Shown: one piece after another, positions 36,340 through 47,200 of the stretch
Numbering within the stretch: position 1 is the first letter of the stretch
How the letters are laid out: every line of letters begins with the position of its first letter
Origin: Pseudomonas sp. ZH-FAD
GTDB lineage: Bacteria; Pseudomonadota; Gammaproteobacteria; Pseudomonadales; Pseudomonadaceae
Length of the DNA stretch: 64,000 nucleotides
Direction: 5' to 3'
Assembly: GCF_002803095.1 (NCBI RefSeq)
Contig: NZ_PGLR01000002.1
Location: forward strand, 1-64,000
Notes under the pieces: generated by a model
Database searches by the model: none
What the model was told of the DNA's origin: nothing
What the model saw: only the letters and a program-made list of their open reading frames with translations
Program-made: the position numbers and the translations under genes

Positions 36340-37011
36340 ATGAACATCCTCGTCGTCGAAGATGAACTCAAGGCAGGTAACTACCTGTGCAATGGCCTGC
36401 AGGAGCAGGGGTACTCTGTCAGTCTGGCGCGCAATGGCGCTGATGGCCTGCACCTGGCTCTGGAACACGCTTTTGACGTCATCGTGCTGGACGTCATGAT
36501 GCCGGAGATGGATGGCTGGGAGGTGCTACGTCGCCTACGGCAACAGGCGGACACTCCAGTACTGTTTCTCACGGCTCGTGATGACGTGGTCGATCGTATC
36601 AAGGGGCTGGAGTTGGGGGCTGACGATTACCTGATCAAGCCATTTTCCTTCGCCGAGCTGGTCGCTCGTTTGCGTACGTTGACCAGGCGCGGGCCTACCC
36701 GCGAGGAGGAGCATCTGCAGGTGGATGACTTGCAGATCGATGTCCTGAAGCGCCGCGTCATCCGTGGTGGCGTGCGCCTTGCGTTGACCAACAAGGAGTT
36801 CGCCCTGTTGCATCTGTTCGTCACTCATCAAGGGCAGGTGCTGTCACGTACATTGATCGCTTCACGTGTGTGGGACATGAACTTCGACAGTGACACCAAC
36901 GTCGTCGATGTGGCTGTGCGGCGGCTGCGCATGAAGGTCGATGAGCCTTTCCAAAACAGGCTGATTCATAGCGTGCGGGGCATCGGCTACCGCTTCGATA
37001 CTCAGCCATGA
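36340..37011 (+). CDS. OmpR-family response regulator, metal type (CopR/CusR-like)
   Basis: A 223-residue response regulator. Receiver domain with phospho-acceptor Asp51 ([14 protein letters not shown]) and [13 protein letters not shown]-terminal winged helix ending in [27 protein letters not shown]. The sequence style is that of the CusR/CopR/IrlR heavy-metal group. It overlaps the kinase gene by four bases (ATGA). The palindrome at 35081 is its likely target, implying autoregulation of the whole four-gene run. The metal cannot be named from sequence. Confidence 0.88.
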   Translation: MNILVVEDELKAGNYLCNGLQEQGYSVSLARNGADGLHLALEHAFDVIVLDVMMPEMDGWEVLRRLRQQADTPVLFLTARDDVVDRIKGLELGADDYLIKPFSFAELVARLRTLTRRGPTREEEHLQVDDLQIDVLKRRVIRGGVRLALTNKEFALLHLFVTHQGQVLSRTLIASRVWDMNFDSDTNVVDVAVRRLRMKVDEPFQNRLIHSVRGIGYRFDTQP

Positions 37012-38456
37012 ATGTGCTCGCTCGGATACTGTCGAACCGTCAGTCGCTGACTTTACGGCTGGCGATACTGTTCGCACTGCTGGCTTTTGTGGCGCTGACG
37101 AGCCTGGGCATAGCACTGTATCGGGGGCTTGAGCGTGAGCTCATGCGTCGTGACGATGCCGCATTGGTTTATCGCGTCGAGCAGTTGCGCAGTTTTCTCA
37201 GCGACAGCAGCACGCTGGAGCTGATCAGAACCAAGCCAACCCTGTTCGAGAACATGCTGGGCAATCGTGAGTCCGTGCTGGCTGTAGGGGTAGCGGGGCA
37301 GCCGCCGCTGCTTCTGATCAACCCGGGGCAGCTGCAGGTTCCGGCGCTACCTCCGGTGGAAACCGATCGCTCGTTGGAACTGGTGGACGTACATCATTTA
37401 CCCGGCATCGGCGGTATCCCGATGTCCGCGCTTGCGGCGACTATCGATGCAGGCGAATTGGGCCGACTGCAGGTGATTACCGGGCGGCTGATGAGTGAGC
37501 GTACTACGGTGCTCGCCAACTACAGGCTGACGGTTTTCGTCCTGGCCGGGATTGCCGCACTGGTGCTTGCCGTATTCGGTTATGTGTTGCTGCATCGTGG
37601 ACTTCGACCACTGCATCGACTGGCTCGGCATGCTCAGAAGATCGGTGTAGGCAATCTCAGCCAGCGTCTCGATGAGGGCAATGCACCACTGGAGTTGCGA
37701 CCGGTGATCGACGCGTTCAATACGATGCTTGAACGCTTGAGCAAGGGTTTCACCCAGCTGAGCCAGGTTTCCACGGATATGGCCCATGAGCTGCGCACGC
37801 CGATCAACAACCTTCTGGGCGAAACTCAGGTCGCCTTGCAGCAGAGTCGCAGTGTGGAGCATTACCAGCAACTGCTGGCCTCCAATGTCGAAGAGCTCGA
37901 GCGTCTGGCACGTATGCTGGACAACATGCTGTTTCTCGCGCGCACCGACCCATCCGCAGCATTGCTACAGCGCCAAAGCCTGGACGTTGGCGACGAGATC
38001 GATCGGGTTGCCAGCTACTTCGAGGGGCCTGCGGCGGATGTGGGCATCTCCATCCGGGCGGAGGGTGTGGGGCGCGTCTGGGCAGAGCCGATGCTATTGC
38101 GGCGCGCGTTAGCCAATCTCTGTGCCAATGCTATCAAGTACGGAGCTCCTGACTCGGAGGTGCTCATTCGCGCCGAATGCTCTGACGTAGGCGTTAGCTT
38201 TGCTGTCATCAACCAGGGAGACACGATAGCGGCCGAGCACCTGCCGAGATTGTTCGAGCGTTTCTTTCGCGTTGATGCCTCCCGTGGGCGTTCGGCTCAG
38301 TCCAATGGCCTCGGGCTTTCCATCGTGGCGACCATCATGCAGTTGCATCAGGGCCGGTACGAGGTGAGCAGTGTTGGTGGGGTAACCCGCTTCGAGTTGT
38401 TCTTTCCCGCCCAGGCCATGGAGGAGGTTGCCGAGATCCCTGTCGAGGTTTCTTGA
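37008..38456 (+). CDS. Heavy-metal-type sensor histidine kinase (CusS-like)
   Basis: A 482-residue membrane kinase. First helix at about 17-37, periplasmic sensor of roughly 130 residues containing [12 protein letters not shown] (a His pair possibly able to bind metal), second helix at about 170-193, HAMP, then the phospho-acceptor His260 in [13 protein letters not shown] and a HATPase domain ([29 protein letters not shown]). The layout fits the heavy-metal sensor kinase family (CusS/CopS). Coupled to the response regulator by overlap, and followed by a terminator at 38554. Confidence 0.88.
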   Translation: MNVLARILSNRQSLTLRLAILFALLAFVALTSLGIALYRGLERELMRRDDAALVYRVEQLRSFLSDSSTLELIRTKPTLFENMLGNRESVLAVGVAGQPPLLLINPGQLQVPALPPVETDRSLELVDVHHLPGIGGIPMSALAATIDAGELGRLQVITGRLMSERTTVLANYRLTVFVLAGIAALVLAVFGYVLLHRGLRPLHRLARHAQKIGVGNLSQRLDEGNAPLELRPVIDAFNTMLERLSKGFTQLSQVSTDMAHELRTPINNLLGETQVALQQSRSVEHYQQLLASNVEELERLARMLDNMLFLARTDPSAALLQRQSLDVGDEIDRVASYFEGPAADVGISIRAEGVGRVWAEPMLLRRALANLCANAIKYGAPDSEVLIRAECSDVGVSFAVINQGDTIAAEHLPRLFERFFRVDASRGRSAQSNGLGLSIVATIMQLHQGRYEVSSVGGVTRFELFFPAQAMEEVAEIPVEVS

Positions 38457-38553
38457 GCGAGCAGCATGGCGACAAGAAACAACTGTTGACGTGTAGACGT
38501 CGCTCGGCTCAGGTTCACTCATTCAACGCCAGATAGGCAGCAGTAATACAGAG

Positions 38554-38585
38554 CCCCGCCAGGCTTGAAGCCCGGCGGGGTTTTT
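38554..38585 (+). terminator. Terminator after the sensor kinase
   Basis: CCCCGCC, loop, GGCGGGG, TTTTT. Confidence 0.85.
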
Positions 38586-38733
38586 CATTTTCGGGTGTCA
38601 GGATTTGCCTAAAGTTGTACGCGATATTTAATTTGTACAATTATTGTATCGATATGCATAATGGCGCAATGCCAGCTGGTGCGGTCGAATAACGCACCTC
38701 TGTCCGTTCATCCCTGACGACTCAGAGGTCCTC

Positions 38734-40365
38734 ATGTTTGCCAATCTCAACATCTCCCAGAAGTTGTACACGGGTTTCGCCGTCGTCCTGCTGATCATCC
38801 TCCTGCTGGTGCTGTCCACATGGCGCGGTTTTGACCAGGTCGAGCGTGCGGTGCGGCTTAACATCCACACCTATGACGTGATCAACGAGTCGTCTGGCCT
38901 GCTGGCCAGCCTGATCAATATCGAAACCGGTGCTCGAGGCTTCGTCATTACCGGGCGTGACCAGTTCCTCGGTCCGATGCAGGCCGGCGAAAAGGATTTC
39001 CAGACACACATGGCCGAGCTGCGTCAGCTCACCCGTGACAATCCCGCTCAACAGCGACGTTTTACCGAACTGCAGGCATTGCATGACCAGTGGCTGGGCG
39101 AGGACATCACCAGCAATGTCGAGTTGCGGCGCCAGGTCAGCGCCGGTGCACAGGGTTTCGAGGGGCTGATCGAACGGATCTCGGCAGGCAGTGCGAAGAT
39201 CAAGATGGACGCCATGCGTCGCATTCTGAGTGAGATCCAGGCCGAGGAGCGTGCGTTGCTGGAACAGCGAACGGCGTCGATGAATGCCGCCAAGTCCCTG
39301 TCCCTGTGGCTCCTTTGGGTTGGTGGGCTGATTGCCACGGTGCTGGCGATCAGCGTCGCCTTCCTGCTCTCGCGCAGCATTGCGGGGCGCCTGCAGCAGG
39401 TCGTCGAGGTGGCGCGTGATATCGCTCAGGGACGACTCGACTCACGCATCGAGCGAGCAGGGCGTGACGAGATTGGCGTACTGCTGGATGCCTTCGCCAC
39501 CATGCAGGAGCGCCTGCGCGAGATGATCGGGCAAATCCGTGCTGGTGCCGGGCAACTGGTAGAGGCGGCGCAGAACATTTCCAGTGTTTCCACTCAGCTG
39601 TCGGTTTCCACCCAGGAGCAGTCTCAGGCCGCTTCGAGCATGGCGGCGACGGTGGAGGAACTGACCGTGAGCATCAATCACGTCGCCGACAACGCCAATG
39701 AGGCGCATGGGCTGTCCAGCGACTCGGGCCGGCAGTCGGCCGAGGGCGGTGCGGTGATTCAGGAAACCCTCGCCAGCATGCAGCGCATCGCTGACACGGT
39801 GCAGGGCGCAGCGGCCCAGATCGCCGAACTCGGCCAGCATTCGGATCAGATCTCCTCGATCGTCAACGTGATCAAGGAGATTGCCGACCAGACCAACCTG
39901 CTGGCGCTCAATGCCGCCATCGAGGCGGCGCGCGCCGGTGAGCAGGGCCGCGGCTTCGCCGTGGTAGCCGACGAGGTGCGCCTGCTGGCGCAGCGTACCG
40001 CCAACTCGACCCAGGAGATCACCGAGATGATCAAGAAGATTCAACTGGGTACGCGCAGCGCAGTGAGCAACATGGAAATCGGTGTGCAGCAAGTCAGCAG
40101 CGGGGTGGAGCAGGCCAACCAGGCCGGTGATGCCATCGTCACCATTCGCCAGGCTTCCGCCAGCGTGGTCGGCGTGGTCGATCAGATCTCCCTGGCGCTG
40201 CGTGAGCAGACGGTCGCCAGTCAGGACGTGGCGCGCAATGTCGAGCGCATCGCACAGATGTCGATGGAGAACAGTGAGGCGGTGGCCGATACATCGCGTA
40301 CCGCACAAGGCTTGCAGCAACTGGCGTTGTCGCTGGAAAAACAGGTGGCTTCATTCCGTTTTTGA
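38734..40365 (+). CDS. Methyl-accepting chemotaxis protein with CHASE3 sensor
   Basis: A 543-residue chemoreceptor. Membrane helix 10-30, periplasmic CHASE3-type helical domain ([16 protein letters not shown] is the family hallmark), second helix about 190-212, HAMP, then a long coiled coil with the signalling tip [21 protein letters not shown] split as expected near residue 390. No C-terminal CheR-tethering pentapeptide is seen. The ligand is unknown. It is a single gene with GAGG before the ATG, followed 51 bases later by an EAL gene; a link between the two is possible but not shown. Confidence 0.94.
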   Translation: MFANLNISQKLYTGFAVVLLIILLLVLSTWRGFDQVERAVRLNIHTYDVINESSGLLASLINIETGARGFVITGRDQFLGPMQAGEKDFQTHMAELRQLTRDNPAQQRRFTELQALHDQWLGEDITSNVELRRQVSAGAQGFEGLIERISAGSAKIKMDAMRRILSEIQAEERALLEQRTASMNAAKSLSLWLLWVGGLIATVLAISVAFLLSRSIAGRLQQVVEVARDIAQGRLDSRIERAGRDEIGVLLDAFATMQERLREMIGQIRAGAGQLVEAAQNISSVSTQLSVSTQEQSQAASSMAATVEELTVSINHVADNANEAHGLSSDSGRQSAEGGAVIQETLASMQRIADTVQGAAAQIAELGQHSDQISSIVNVIKEIADQTNLLALNAAIEAARAGEQGRGFAVVADEVRLLAQRTANSTQEITEMIKKIQLGTRSAVSNMEIGVQQVSSGVEQANQAGDAIVTIRQASASVVGVVDQISLALREQTVASQDVARNVERIAQMSMENSEAVADTSRTAQGLQQLALSLEKQVASFRF

Positions 40366-40416
40366 CTAGGATGACAATGACGGAGTCTCCACGTCTTGTT
40401 CGATAAGGAAGCGCCT

Positions 40417-41196
40417 ATGGATATTGTCAGCCAGAGCATCTTTCCTCAGCCATTTCGGGCTGTGGGCTGCGCCGAGTGTCGCAACCCCGAGGCACTGGGG
40501 TTCGACTTCACCATGGCCTTTCAGCTGATTCTGGATGTCGAGGAGCAGCGACCCTTCGCCTACGAGGCGCTGGTGCGTGGTGTCAACGGCGAGTCGGCGG
40601 GGGAGATTCTCGGACGGGTCAACGATGGTAACCGCTACCGTTTCGATCAGGCCTGCCGGGTCAAGGCCATCGAGCAGGCGGCAACCCTCGGGCTGCTCGA
40701 TATTCCGGATTGTCTGCTCAGCATCAACTTCCTGCCCAATGCGGTGTATCGCGCCGAGACCTGCATTCGCGCCACGCTGGAAGCGGCGCAGCGCTTTGAC
40801 TTCCCGCGCGAGCGGCTGATGTTCGAGGTGACCGAAGGCGAGCAGATCCATGATGCCGAGCACCTCAAGCGGATCTTCGCCGAGTACGGCAAGCAGGGCT
40901 TCACCACCGCCATCGACGATTTTGGCGCGGGCTACTCCGGGCTCAATCTGCTGGCCGAGTTTCAGCCGCACGTGCTCAAGCTGGACATGGCCCTGACCCG
41001 CGGTATCGATCAGGACCCGGTGCGCCAGGCCATCGTCGCCGGTATCGTGTTGGTGGCCCAGCGGCTGGATATCAGCATCATCGCCGAGGGCATCGAGAAC
41101 GCGGGGGAGCGCGATGCGCTGAGCGAGCTTGGTATCCGCTACATGCAGGGCTTTTTCTTCGCCCGGCCTGCGCAGGACAGACTTTGTCTGCTCTAA
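40417..41196 (+). CDS. EAL-domain c-di-GMP phosphodiesterase
   Basis: A 259-residue stand-alone EAL protein without membrane helices. The catalytic set looks complete: Glu50-Ala-Leu in YEALVRG, the Asn in SINFLPN, Glu in FEVTEGEQ, the Asp-Asp pair in IDDFGAGYSG, Lys in LKLDM, and Glu in EGIEN. This predicts hydrolysis of c-di-GMP to pGpG. The first 45 residues carry a short CAECRNPEALGF stretch ahead of the barrel. The start at 40417 has AAGGA seven bases upstream; an in-frame ATG at 40396 is poorer. Confidence 0.92.
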   Translation: MDIVSQSIFPQPFRAVGCAECRNPEALGFDFTMAFQLILDVEEQRPFAYEALVRGVNGESAGEILGRVNDGNRYRFDQACRVKAIEQAATLGLLDIPDCLLSINFLPNAVYRAETCIRATLEAAQRFDFPRERLMFEVTEGEQIHDAEHLKRIFAEYGKQGFTTAIDDFGAGYSGLNLLAEFQPHVLKLDMALTRGIDQDPVRQAIVAGIVLVAQRLDISIIAEGIENAGERDALSELGIRYMQGFFFARPAQDRLCLL

Positions 41197-41320
41197 GCGC
41201 AAACGCACCGCTGGTGGGGGGCAGTTAAGCGCTGACGTAGCGAATGTGAGCGGCGCCCTGCCGCGAATCAGGGTGGCGCGCTATGGACAAAAACGGATAA
41301 CCCGCAGGTCACATCACCCC

Positions 41321-41395
41321 GTAGGAGCCGCGCCTCGCGGCGAATCGAAAGATCACCGCAAAGCCAAAGGCTTCGCCCCGGGGCGGGGCTCCTAC
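41321..41395. repeat. REP inverted pair, family D
   Basis: GTAGGAGCCGCGCCTCGCGGCGAATCG faces CGCCCCGGGGCGGGGCTCCTAC in the gap between the convergent EAL and DUF4197 genes. Confidence 0.85.
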
Positions 41396-41418
41396 TCAGG
41401 CTGCGTCAGGGGCTTTTC

Positions 41419-42105
41419 TCAGAGCGCGCCGAATACTTTCTTCGCCAGGCTGGTAGCGGCACCGGCCGGGTTCTGGCGGATGCTGGCTTCCTGCTTGGCA
41501 ATCATCTCGAACAGGCCATCGAGTGCCTGTTCGGTGACATAGCTTTCCACCGTGCTGCTCTTGGCGTCGACCACGCCAAAGCTGGCGGCCTGGCCGGCGA
41601 AGGCGTTGTACTGCTGGGCCAGACCGACCTGGTCGGTGGCCTGCTTGACGATGGGCAGGAACTTGGCGCGGATCTGCTCGCGGCTGCTCTTGTTCAGGTA
41701 CTGCGTGGCCGAGTCCTGCGGGCCGCTGAGAATCGATTTGGCGTCGGCCACGGTCATTTTCTTCACGGCGTCGACCAGCAGCGCCTGGGCCTGTGGCACG
41801 GCAGCCTCGGCGGCCTTGTTCATGCTCGCTTCGAGCTGATCGACCTGGGCGCCCATGCCCATCATCTTCATGGTCTTGGCGGCTTTGCCGAGTTTGCCGG
41901 GCAGCTCGATGCGCACGTCCGGGTTGTTGCTGAAGCCGCCGGGCGTGCCCAGTTGCTTGACGGCCACCTGGGCGCCCTGGATCAGCGCATCCTTGAGGCC
42001 GCCACTGGCGTCCTGCTGGCTCAGGTCGGAGAGGGACAGGGCGAAGACGTTGGCCGAAAGCAGCAGGCCAGCGGCGAACGTGGTGAGGCGCAGCATGGTG
42101 TTCAT
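41419..42105 (-). CDS. DUF4197 exported protein
   Basis: A 228-residue predicted periplasmic protein. Signal peptide MNTMLRLTTFAAGLLLSANVFA, then a largely helical body: LKDALIQGAQVAVKQLGTPGGF, VRIELPGKLGKAAKTMKMMG, the conserved ILSGPQDSATQYLNKSSREQIRAKFLPIV block and C-terminal VTEQALDGLFEMIAKQEASIRQNPA. This matches DUF4197, a widespread proteobacterial family without known function. There is no operon partner; the divergent neighbour starts about 110 bases away. Confidence 0.9.
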   Translation of the reverse strand: MNTMLRLTTFAAGLLLSANVFALSLSDLSQQDASGGLKDALIQGAQVAVKQLGTPGGFSNNPDVRIELPGKLGKAAKTMKMMGMGAQVDQLEASMNKAAEAAVPQAQALLVDAVKKMTVADAKSILSGPQDSATQYLNKSSREQIRAKFLPIVKQATDQVGLAQQYNAFAGQAASFGVVDAKSSTVESYVTEQALDGLFEMIAKQEASIRQNPAGAATSLAKKVFGAL

Positions 42106-42213
42106 CCTTGCATCGGGGGGAAATGCTGTGAGCTTAACGGAGTCTGCAGCGTAGGCAAGCCAACCGATGGGCGTGGATGGGCAGCGCGCATGGCTATGGC
42201 TATGATCAGGACC

Positions 42214-42615
42214 ATGAATTCACCATTGCCCCTGCGTACTCCCTGCCCACCGGGTGCCTGCGACTGCCAGCGCGACGAGCTGCTGGACAGGCCTGGCGCC
42301 GACACGCGTATCCTGCTGCTGACCCGCAGCGAGGAGCAGCGCCTGCTAGATCGCCTGGAAAACCTGCAGAGCCTGGAAGACCTCGAGCGCATGCAGCAAC
42401 GCATGCTCGAGCAGCTGGGCATTCGCCTGCACATCGAGCCGGCCCATGGCGAGGTACGCAGCATGCGCGGCATCCACATGCATTTCGATGCTCATCCGGG
42501 GCTGTGTCGCAAGACGCGGCAGAGCATTCCGGCGGCGATCCGCCGGGCCATGGAAAAAAGGCCGGAAATCGCCTGGCGTCTGCTCGACGCCAACGACCTG
42601 CTGGGGGCTGGTTAG
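42214..42615 (+). CDS. Conserved small protein, Cys-rich start
   Basis: A 133-residue cytoplasmic protein with no family I can name. It begins MNSPLPLRTPCPPGACDCQRDELL, with three cysteines in an eight-residue stretch (CPPGACDC) that could bind a metal. A charged helical middle follows (LLDRLENLQSLEDLERMQQRMLEQLG) and then a compact end with HMHFDAHPGLCRKTRQSIPAAIRRAMEKRPE. CAGGA lies five bases upstream of the chosen ATG. Codon use is normal for the region and a strong terminator follows at 42635, both supporting a real gene. Confidence 0.7.
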   Translation: MNSPLPLRTPCPPGACDCQRDELLDRPGADTRILLLTRSEEQRLLDRLENLQSLEDLERMQQRMLEQLGIRLHIEPAHGEVRSMRGIHMHFDAHPGLCRKTRQSIPAAIRRAMEKRPEIAWRLLDANDLLGAG

Positions 42616-42634
42616 GTCGAGTACGCCTCGATCG

Positions 42635-42673
42635 AAAACGACAAGGCCACGCATCAGCGTGGCCTTGTCGTTT
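42635..42673 (+). terminator. Terminator after the small Cys protein
   Basis: AAAACGACAAGGCCACGC, loop ATCA, GCGTGGCCTTGTCGTTT: very long stem with A and T tails, usable in both directions. Confidence 0.88.
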
Positions 42674-42689
42674 GTGGCAGATGAACAGG

Positions 42690-42853
42690 CTAGCAGGCTG
42701 TTGAAAAACTACCTGCGTTGGCAATACTGCGTCAAAAACGGCCTCGTGCGCGAGTCCGATCAAAATGCTCATTTACAACTCGTAAACTGCGCTTTTTCGG
42801 CCGTTTTTTCCTTGTCTTGCCTGCCTCGTCTACGTTTTTCAACGGCCTGCTAG
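42690..42853. repeat. MITE-like element, copy 2
   Basis: CTAGCAGGCTGTTGAAAAAC (42690-42709) and its near complement GTTTTTCAACGGCCTGCTAG (42834-42853) bound a 164-base non-coding element. Its core ATGCTCATTTACAACTCGTAAA is shared with the element at 4199-4370. The right tip contains the TAG stop codon (42850-42852) of the outer-membrane channel gene. Confidence 0.7.
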
Positions 42854-44250
42854 CGCTGCCAGCCGCCGCCCAGTGCCCTGAACAGATCCGCCAGCGCCAG
42901 TTGGCGGTCGGTGCTGATCTGGATCAGCGTGGTCTGGTCGTTGAAGCTGCTGCGTTGGGCATCCAGGTAGCGCAGGTGGTCATCCACACCGCCTCTGTAG
43001 CGAACTTCAGCCAGGGCTTCGGCCGCTCGGCTGGACTCGGCCAGGGCGCGCCGCGCGGTTTCTTCGCGGCGCAGCGTGTCGGTGGCGGCGAGGGCGTCGG
43101 CGACTTCGCGGAAGGCGGTCTGGATGGTGCCTTCGTAGTCGGCCACGGCGGCGTCCTGGCGCACTTCGGCGAGATCCAGGTTGGCGCGGTTGCGGCCGCC
43201 GGCGAAGATCGGCAGCGACAGCGTCGGGGCGAAGCTCCAGGCCCGCGAGCCGCCCTCGAACAGCCCGGACAGCTCGGTGCTGGAACTGCCCACCGACCCG
43301 GTCAGGGTGATGCGCGGGAAGAACGCTGCACGGGCCGCACCGATATCGGCATTGCGCGCCTTGAGGCGGTGCTCACTGGCGAGAATGTCAGGGCGGCGCT
43401 CGATCAGTTCCGAGCTGGTGCCGGGGGCGATGTCTTGCAGCACCATCAGCTCATCGCGTGGGGTCGACGGCAACAGTCGCCCGGCGTCTGGCGTGCCGAG
43501 CAGCAGTGCCAGGGCGTTGTCCGCCTGACGCAGCTGGCGTTCGGTGCTTTCCCGCTCGGCCTTGGCCTGCTCGGCGAGGCCGACCGCTTCCTGATAATCC
43601 AGGGCAGTGGCGGCGCCGACTTCGCGGCGCCTGCTGACCAGCTCCAGCGAGGCCAGGCGGCTGTCCAGGGTCTGTTCCACCAGCGCTTTGCGCCGTAGCG
43701 CGCCATCGCGGGTCAGGTAGGCCTGGATCACTTCGGCAATCAGGCTGATCTGGGTGGCGCGGGTCGCTTCCTCGGTGGCCAGATAGGTTTCCAGCGCTGA
43801 TTCGGAGAGGTTGCGCACGCGGCCGAACAGGTCGACTTCGTACTCGGCCAGACCGAGGCCGACCTGGTACACGCTGGTGACCTCCGAGCGACCGGTCTGC
43901 GACTGGTCGGCCGGCAAGCGCTGGCGGTTGCCGCTGGCATTGGCATTGATCGATGGCAGACGGTCGGCGCGCTGGATGCGGTACTGCGCGCGCGCCGCCT
44001 CTATATCCAGCAGCGCTTGGCGCAGGCTGCGGTTGTTGTTCAGCGCGGTATCCACCGCGCGGCGCAGGTCGGCATCGACGATGAAGGTCTGCCAGTCCAG
44101 CGCTTGCGCGCGGGTGCCGTTGGCGTCGGCCACCTGCCAGTCGGCTGCGACCGGCGCCTCTGGCCGCTCGTAGTGAGGCGCCAGGGAGCAGCCGCCGAGG
44201 GCGATGGCCAGGGTCAGCAGAGCGGGGCGCAGCATGAGGTCAGAGGTCAT
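42850..44250 (-). CDS. RND outer-membrane channel lipoprotein (OprM/NodT family)
   Basis: A 466-residue TolC-like channel. Lipobox ALGGC (Cys21), the two-repeat layout of long helical hairpins and strands (LADYEVDLFG-type segment LAEYEVDLFGRVRN, and LIERRPDILASEHRLKARNADIGAARAAFFP in the second repeat). It would take drugs from the RND pump encoded just upstream. It starts four bases after the pump stop, with its GGAG lying inside the end of the pump gene. Its last codons abut a MITE-like repeat that provides the stop. Confidence 0.93.
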   Translation of the reverse strand: MTSDLMLRPALLTLAIALGGCSLAPHYERPEAPVAADWQVADANGTRAQALDWQTFIVDADLRRAVDTALNNNRSLRQALLDIEAARAQYRIQRADRLPSINANASGNRQRLPADQSQTGRSEVTSVYQVGLGLAEYEVDLFGRVRNLSESALETYLATEEATRATQISLIAEVIQAYLTRDGALRRKALVEQTLDSRLASLELVSRRREVGAATALDYQEAVGLAEQAKAERESTERQLRQADNALALLLGTPDAGRLLPSTPRDELMVLQDIAPGTSSELIERRPDILASEHRLKARNADIGAARAAFFPRITLTGSVGSSSTELSGLFEGGSRAWSFAPTLSLPIFAGGRNRANLDLAEVRQDAAVADYEGTIQTAFREVADALAATDTLRREETARRALAESSRAAEALAEVRYRGGVDDHLRYLDAQRSSFNDQTTLIQISTDRQLALADLFRALGGGWQR

Positions 44251-44254
44251 CGCA

Positions 44255-47200
44255 TTACTCCGCTTTGTGCAGGGGATGGTTGTCGGTTTGCTGAGGTTTG
44301 GTACGCAGCAGCGACAGCACCCAGACGAAGAAGATCGGCACGAAGATCACCCCGAGCATGGTCGCGCTGAGCATGCCGCCCAGTACACCGGTACCCAGTG
44401 CGCGCTGGCTGGCGGCGCCGGCGCCGGTGGCGATGGCCAGCGGTACCACGCCGAGCATGAAGGCCATGGAGGTCATGATGATCGGGCGGAAACGCAGGCG
44501 TGCTGCTTCGATGGCGGCATCGCGCAGCGAGTAGCCGTCTTCCCACAGATCCTTGGCGAACTCGACGATGAGGATGGCGTTCTTCGCCGCCAGGCCGATC
44601 ACGGTGATCAGGCCGACCTTGAAGTAGACGTCGTTGGGCAGGCCGATGGCGGTCACCGCCAGCACCGCGCCGAGGGCGCCGACCGGCACGATGAGCATCA
44701 CGCTCAGCGGGATAGCCCAGCTTTCGTAGAGGGCTACCAGCAGCAGGAACACCACGGTGATGGCCAGGGCGAAGAGCATCACGGCCTGGCCGCTGGCGAC
44801 CCGCTCCTGATACGACAGGCCGGTCCACTCGTAGCCGATGCCTTCCGGCAGTTCGGCGGCGATGCGCTCCAGTTCGGCCATGGCCTCGCCGGTGCTCACC
44901 CCGGGGGCGGCGTCGCCGGCGATGCGGATCGATGGATAGCCGTTGTAGCGGGCGATCTGCACCGGGCCTTCTTCCCACTGGGTGGTGACGAAGGCGCTCA
45001 GGGGCACCAGACCGCCGCTGTCGTTGGGCACGTGCAGCCGGAGCACGCTTTCCGGGGTCATCCGTTCGGCCTGCTCGGCCTGCACCACTACGCGCTGCTG
45101 GCGACCTGCGTTGGCGAAGTCGTTGATCACCGAGGAGCCGAAGGCGGTAGACAGTGCGCTGCTCACCGACTCGAAGTTCACGCCGAGGGTACGCGCCTTT
45201 TCGCGGTCGATGACCAGACGCAACTGCGGCGCCTCGGCCAGGCCTTCCATCATGGCGTAGAGGAACTTCGGGTTGCCGTTGACCTTGCCCAGCACCTCGT
45301 CGCGCGCGGCGAGCAGGACGTCGCGGCCGAGACCGGCACTGTCCTGCAGGCGCAGGGCGAAGCCGCCAGAGTTGCCCAGGCCTTCGATCGGCGGTGGCGG
45401 CACGGCCATCATGGCGCCGTCGTCGAGGTTGGCGAAGTGCTGGTTGACCGCTGCCGATTCGGCCTCCGGTGATTGTGTGGCGTCACGCTCCGACCAGTCC
45501 TTGAGCAGCGGGAAGGCGATGGCGGCGTTCTCGCCCATGCCGGAGAAACTGAAGCCGAGCACCAGAAAGGAGGTCTCGATGGCGTCGCGGCCCATCAGGA
45601 ATTCTTCCAGTTCCTCGCCGGCTGCCGAGGTGCGCTCACGGGTGGCGCCCGGTGGCAGCTGGATGTCGACGATCATGTAGCCCTGGTCTTCGACCGGCAC
45701 GAAGGATTCCGGCAGGCGCAGGTAGAAGAAGCCCATCAGCACCACGATGCCCAGGTAGATGAACATGACGCGGCCGGCGCGTGGCACCAGTTTGCCGTTG
45801 AGCGCGGTATAGCGCCCGGTCAGGCGAGTGAACAGGCGATTGAAGGCGCCGAAGAAGCCGCTCTTCTCGTGATGCCCCTGTGGGATGGGCTTGAGAATCG
45901 TCGCGCACAGCGCCGGGGTGAAGGTCAGGGCGAGAAAGCCGGAGAACAGGATCGACACCGCCAGCGACAGCGAGAACTGCTGGTAGATGACGCCGACCGA
46001 GCCGGACATGAACGCCAGCGGCAGGAACACCGCCGACAGCACCAGGGTAATGCCGATGATCGCCCCGGACACCTGGCCCATCGCCTTGATGGTCGCCGGT
46101 ACTGGCGCCAGGCCTTCCTCGGCCATGATCCGCTCGACGTTCTCCACCACCACGATGGCGTCGTCGACCAGGATGCCGATGGCCAGCACCATGCCGAACA
46201 TGGTCATCATGTTCACCGAGAAGCCCAGCAGGTACATGAAGGTCAGGGTGCCGAGCAGGCACACCGGCACCACGATGGACGGGATCAGGGTGTAGCGCAC
46301 GTTCTGCAGGAACAGGAACATCACCAGGAACACCAGCACCATGGCCTCGACCAGGGTCATGATGACCTTGTCGATGGCCACGTCGACGAAGCGCGAGGTG
46401 TCGTAAGGCACCGAGAACTCGACGTTGTCCGGGAAGTTCACCGACAGTTCGGTCAGGCGCTGTTTCACCGCCTCGGCAGTCTGGATGGCGTTGGCACCGG
46501 GCGACAGCTGCACGGCGGCGGCGACGGCGGGCTTGCCGTCCTGGCGCGAGCCGAAGTTGTAGTCCTGGCTGCCGACCTCGATGCGCGCCACATCGCCCAG
46601 GGTCAGGCGTGAGCCGTCCTGGTTGGCGCGCAGCACGATGGCGGCGAATTCATCCGGGTTGTCCAGGGTGCCCTTGACCGCCAGTGTCGCGGTCAGTTGC
46701 TGCTCGCTGGAGCCTGGCGTGCTGCCGAAGGCGCCGGCCGGCACCTGCACGTTCTGCGCGCGGATGGCGTTGTTCACGTCGTCGATCGACAGGCCATAGC
46801 CGACCAGCTTCTGCGGGTCTATCCACACCCGCATGGCTGCTTCGGAGGCGAAGAACTGCAGCTTGCCGACGCCAGGGACGCGGCGGATTTCGTTGTTGAT
46901 GTTGCGCGCGGCGTAGTCGGCCAGCGCCGTGGTGTTGTCGTCCTTGCCGCCATCCTTGTAGCTCAGCGCGTAGATCAGCAGGAAGCCCGCCGTGGCCTGC
47001 TCGGTCTGGATACCCAGGGTGAGCACGGCCTGCGGCATGCGTGCCTCGGCTTTCTTCAGGCGATTCTGCACGTCCACCTGGGCCAGTTCGGGGTCAGTGC
47101 CCGGCTGGAAGGTGACGGTGATCTCGGCGATGCCGTTGGCGTTGCTGGTGGACTCGAAGTACAGCAGGTTCTTCGCGCCGTTGAGCTCTTCCTCGATGAC

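Noticed and set aside
42718..43698. 326-codon + strand frame across the MITE-like element and the channel gene
   Set aside because: Antisense shadow of the OprM-like gene extended through a non-coding repeat.
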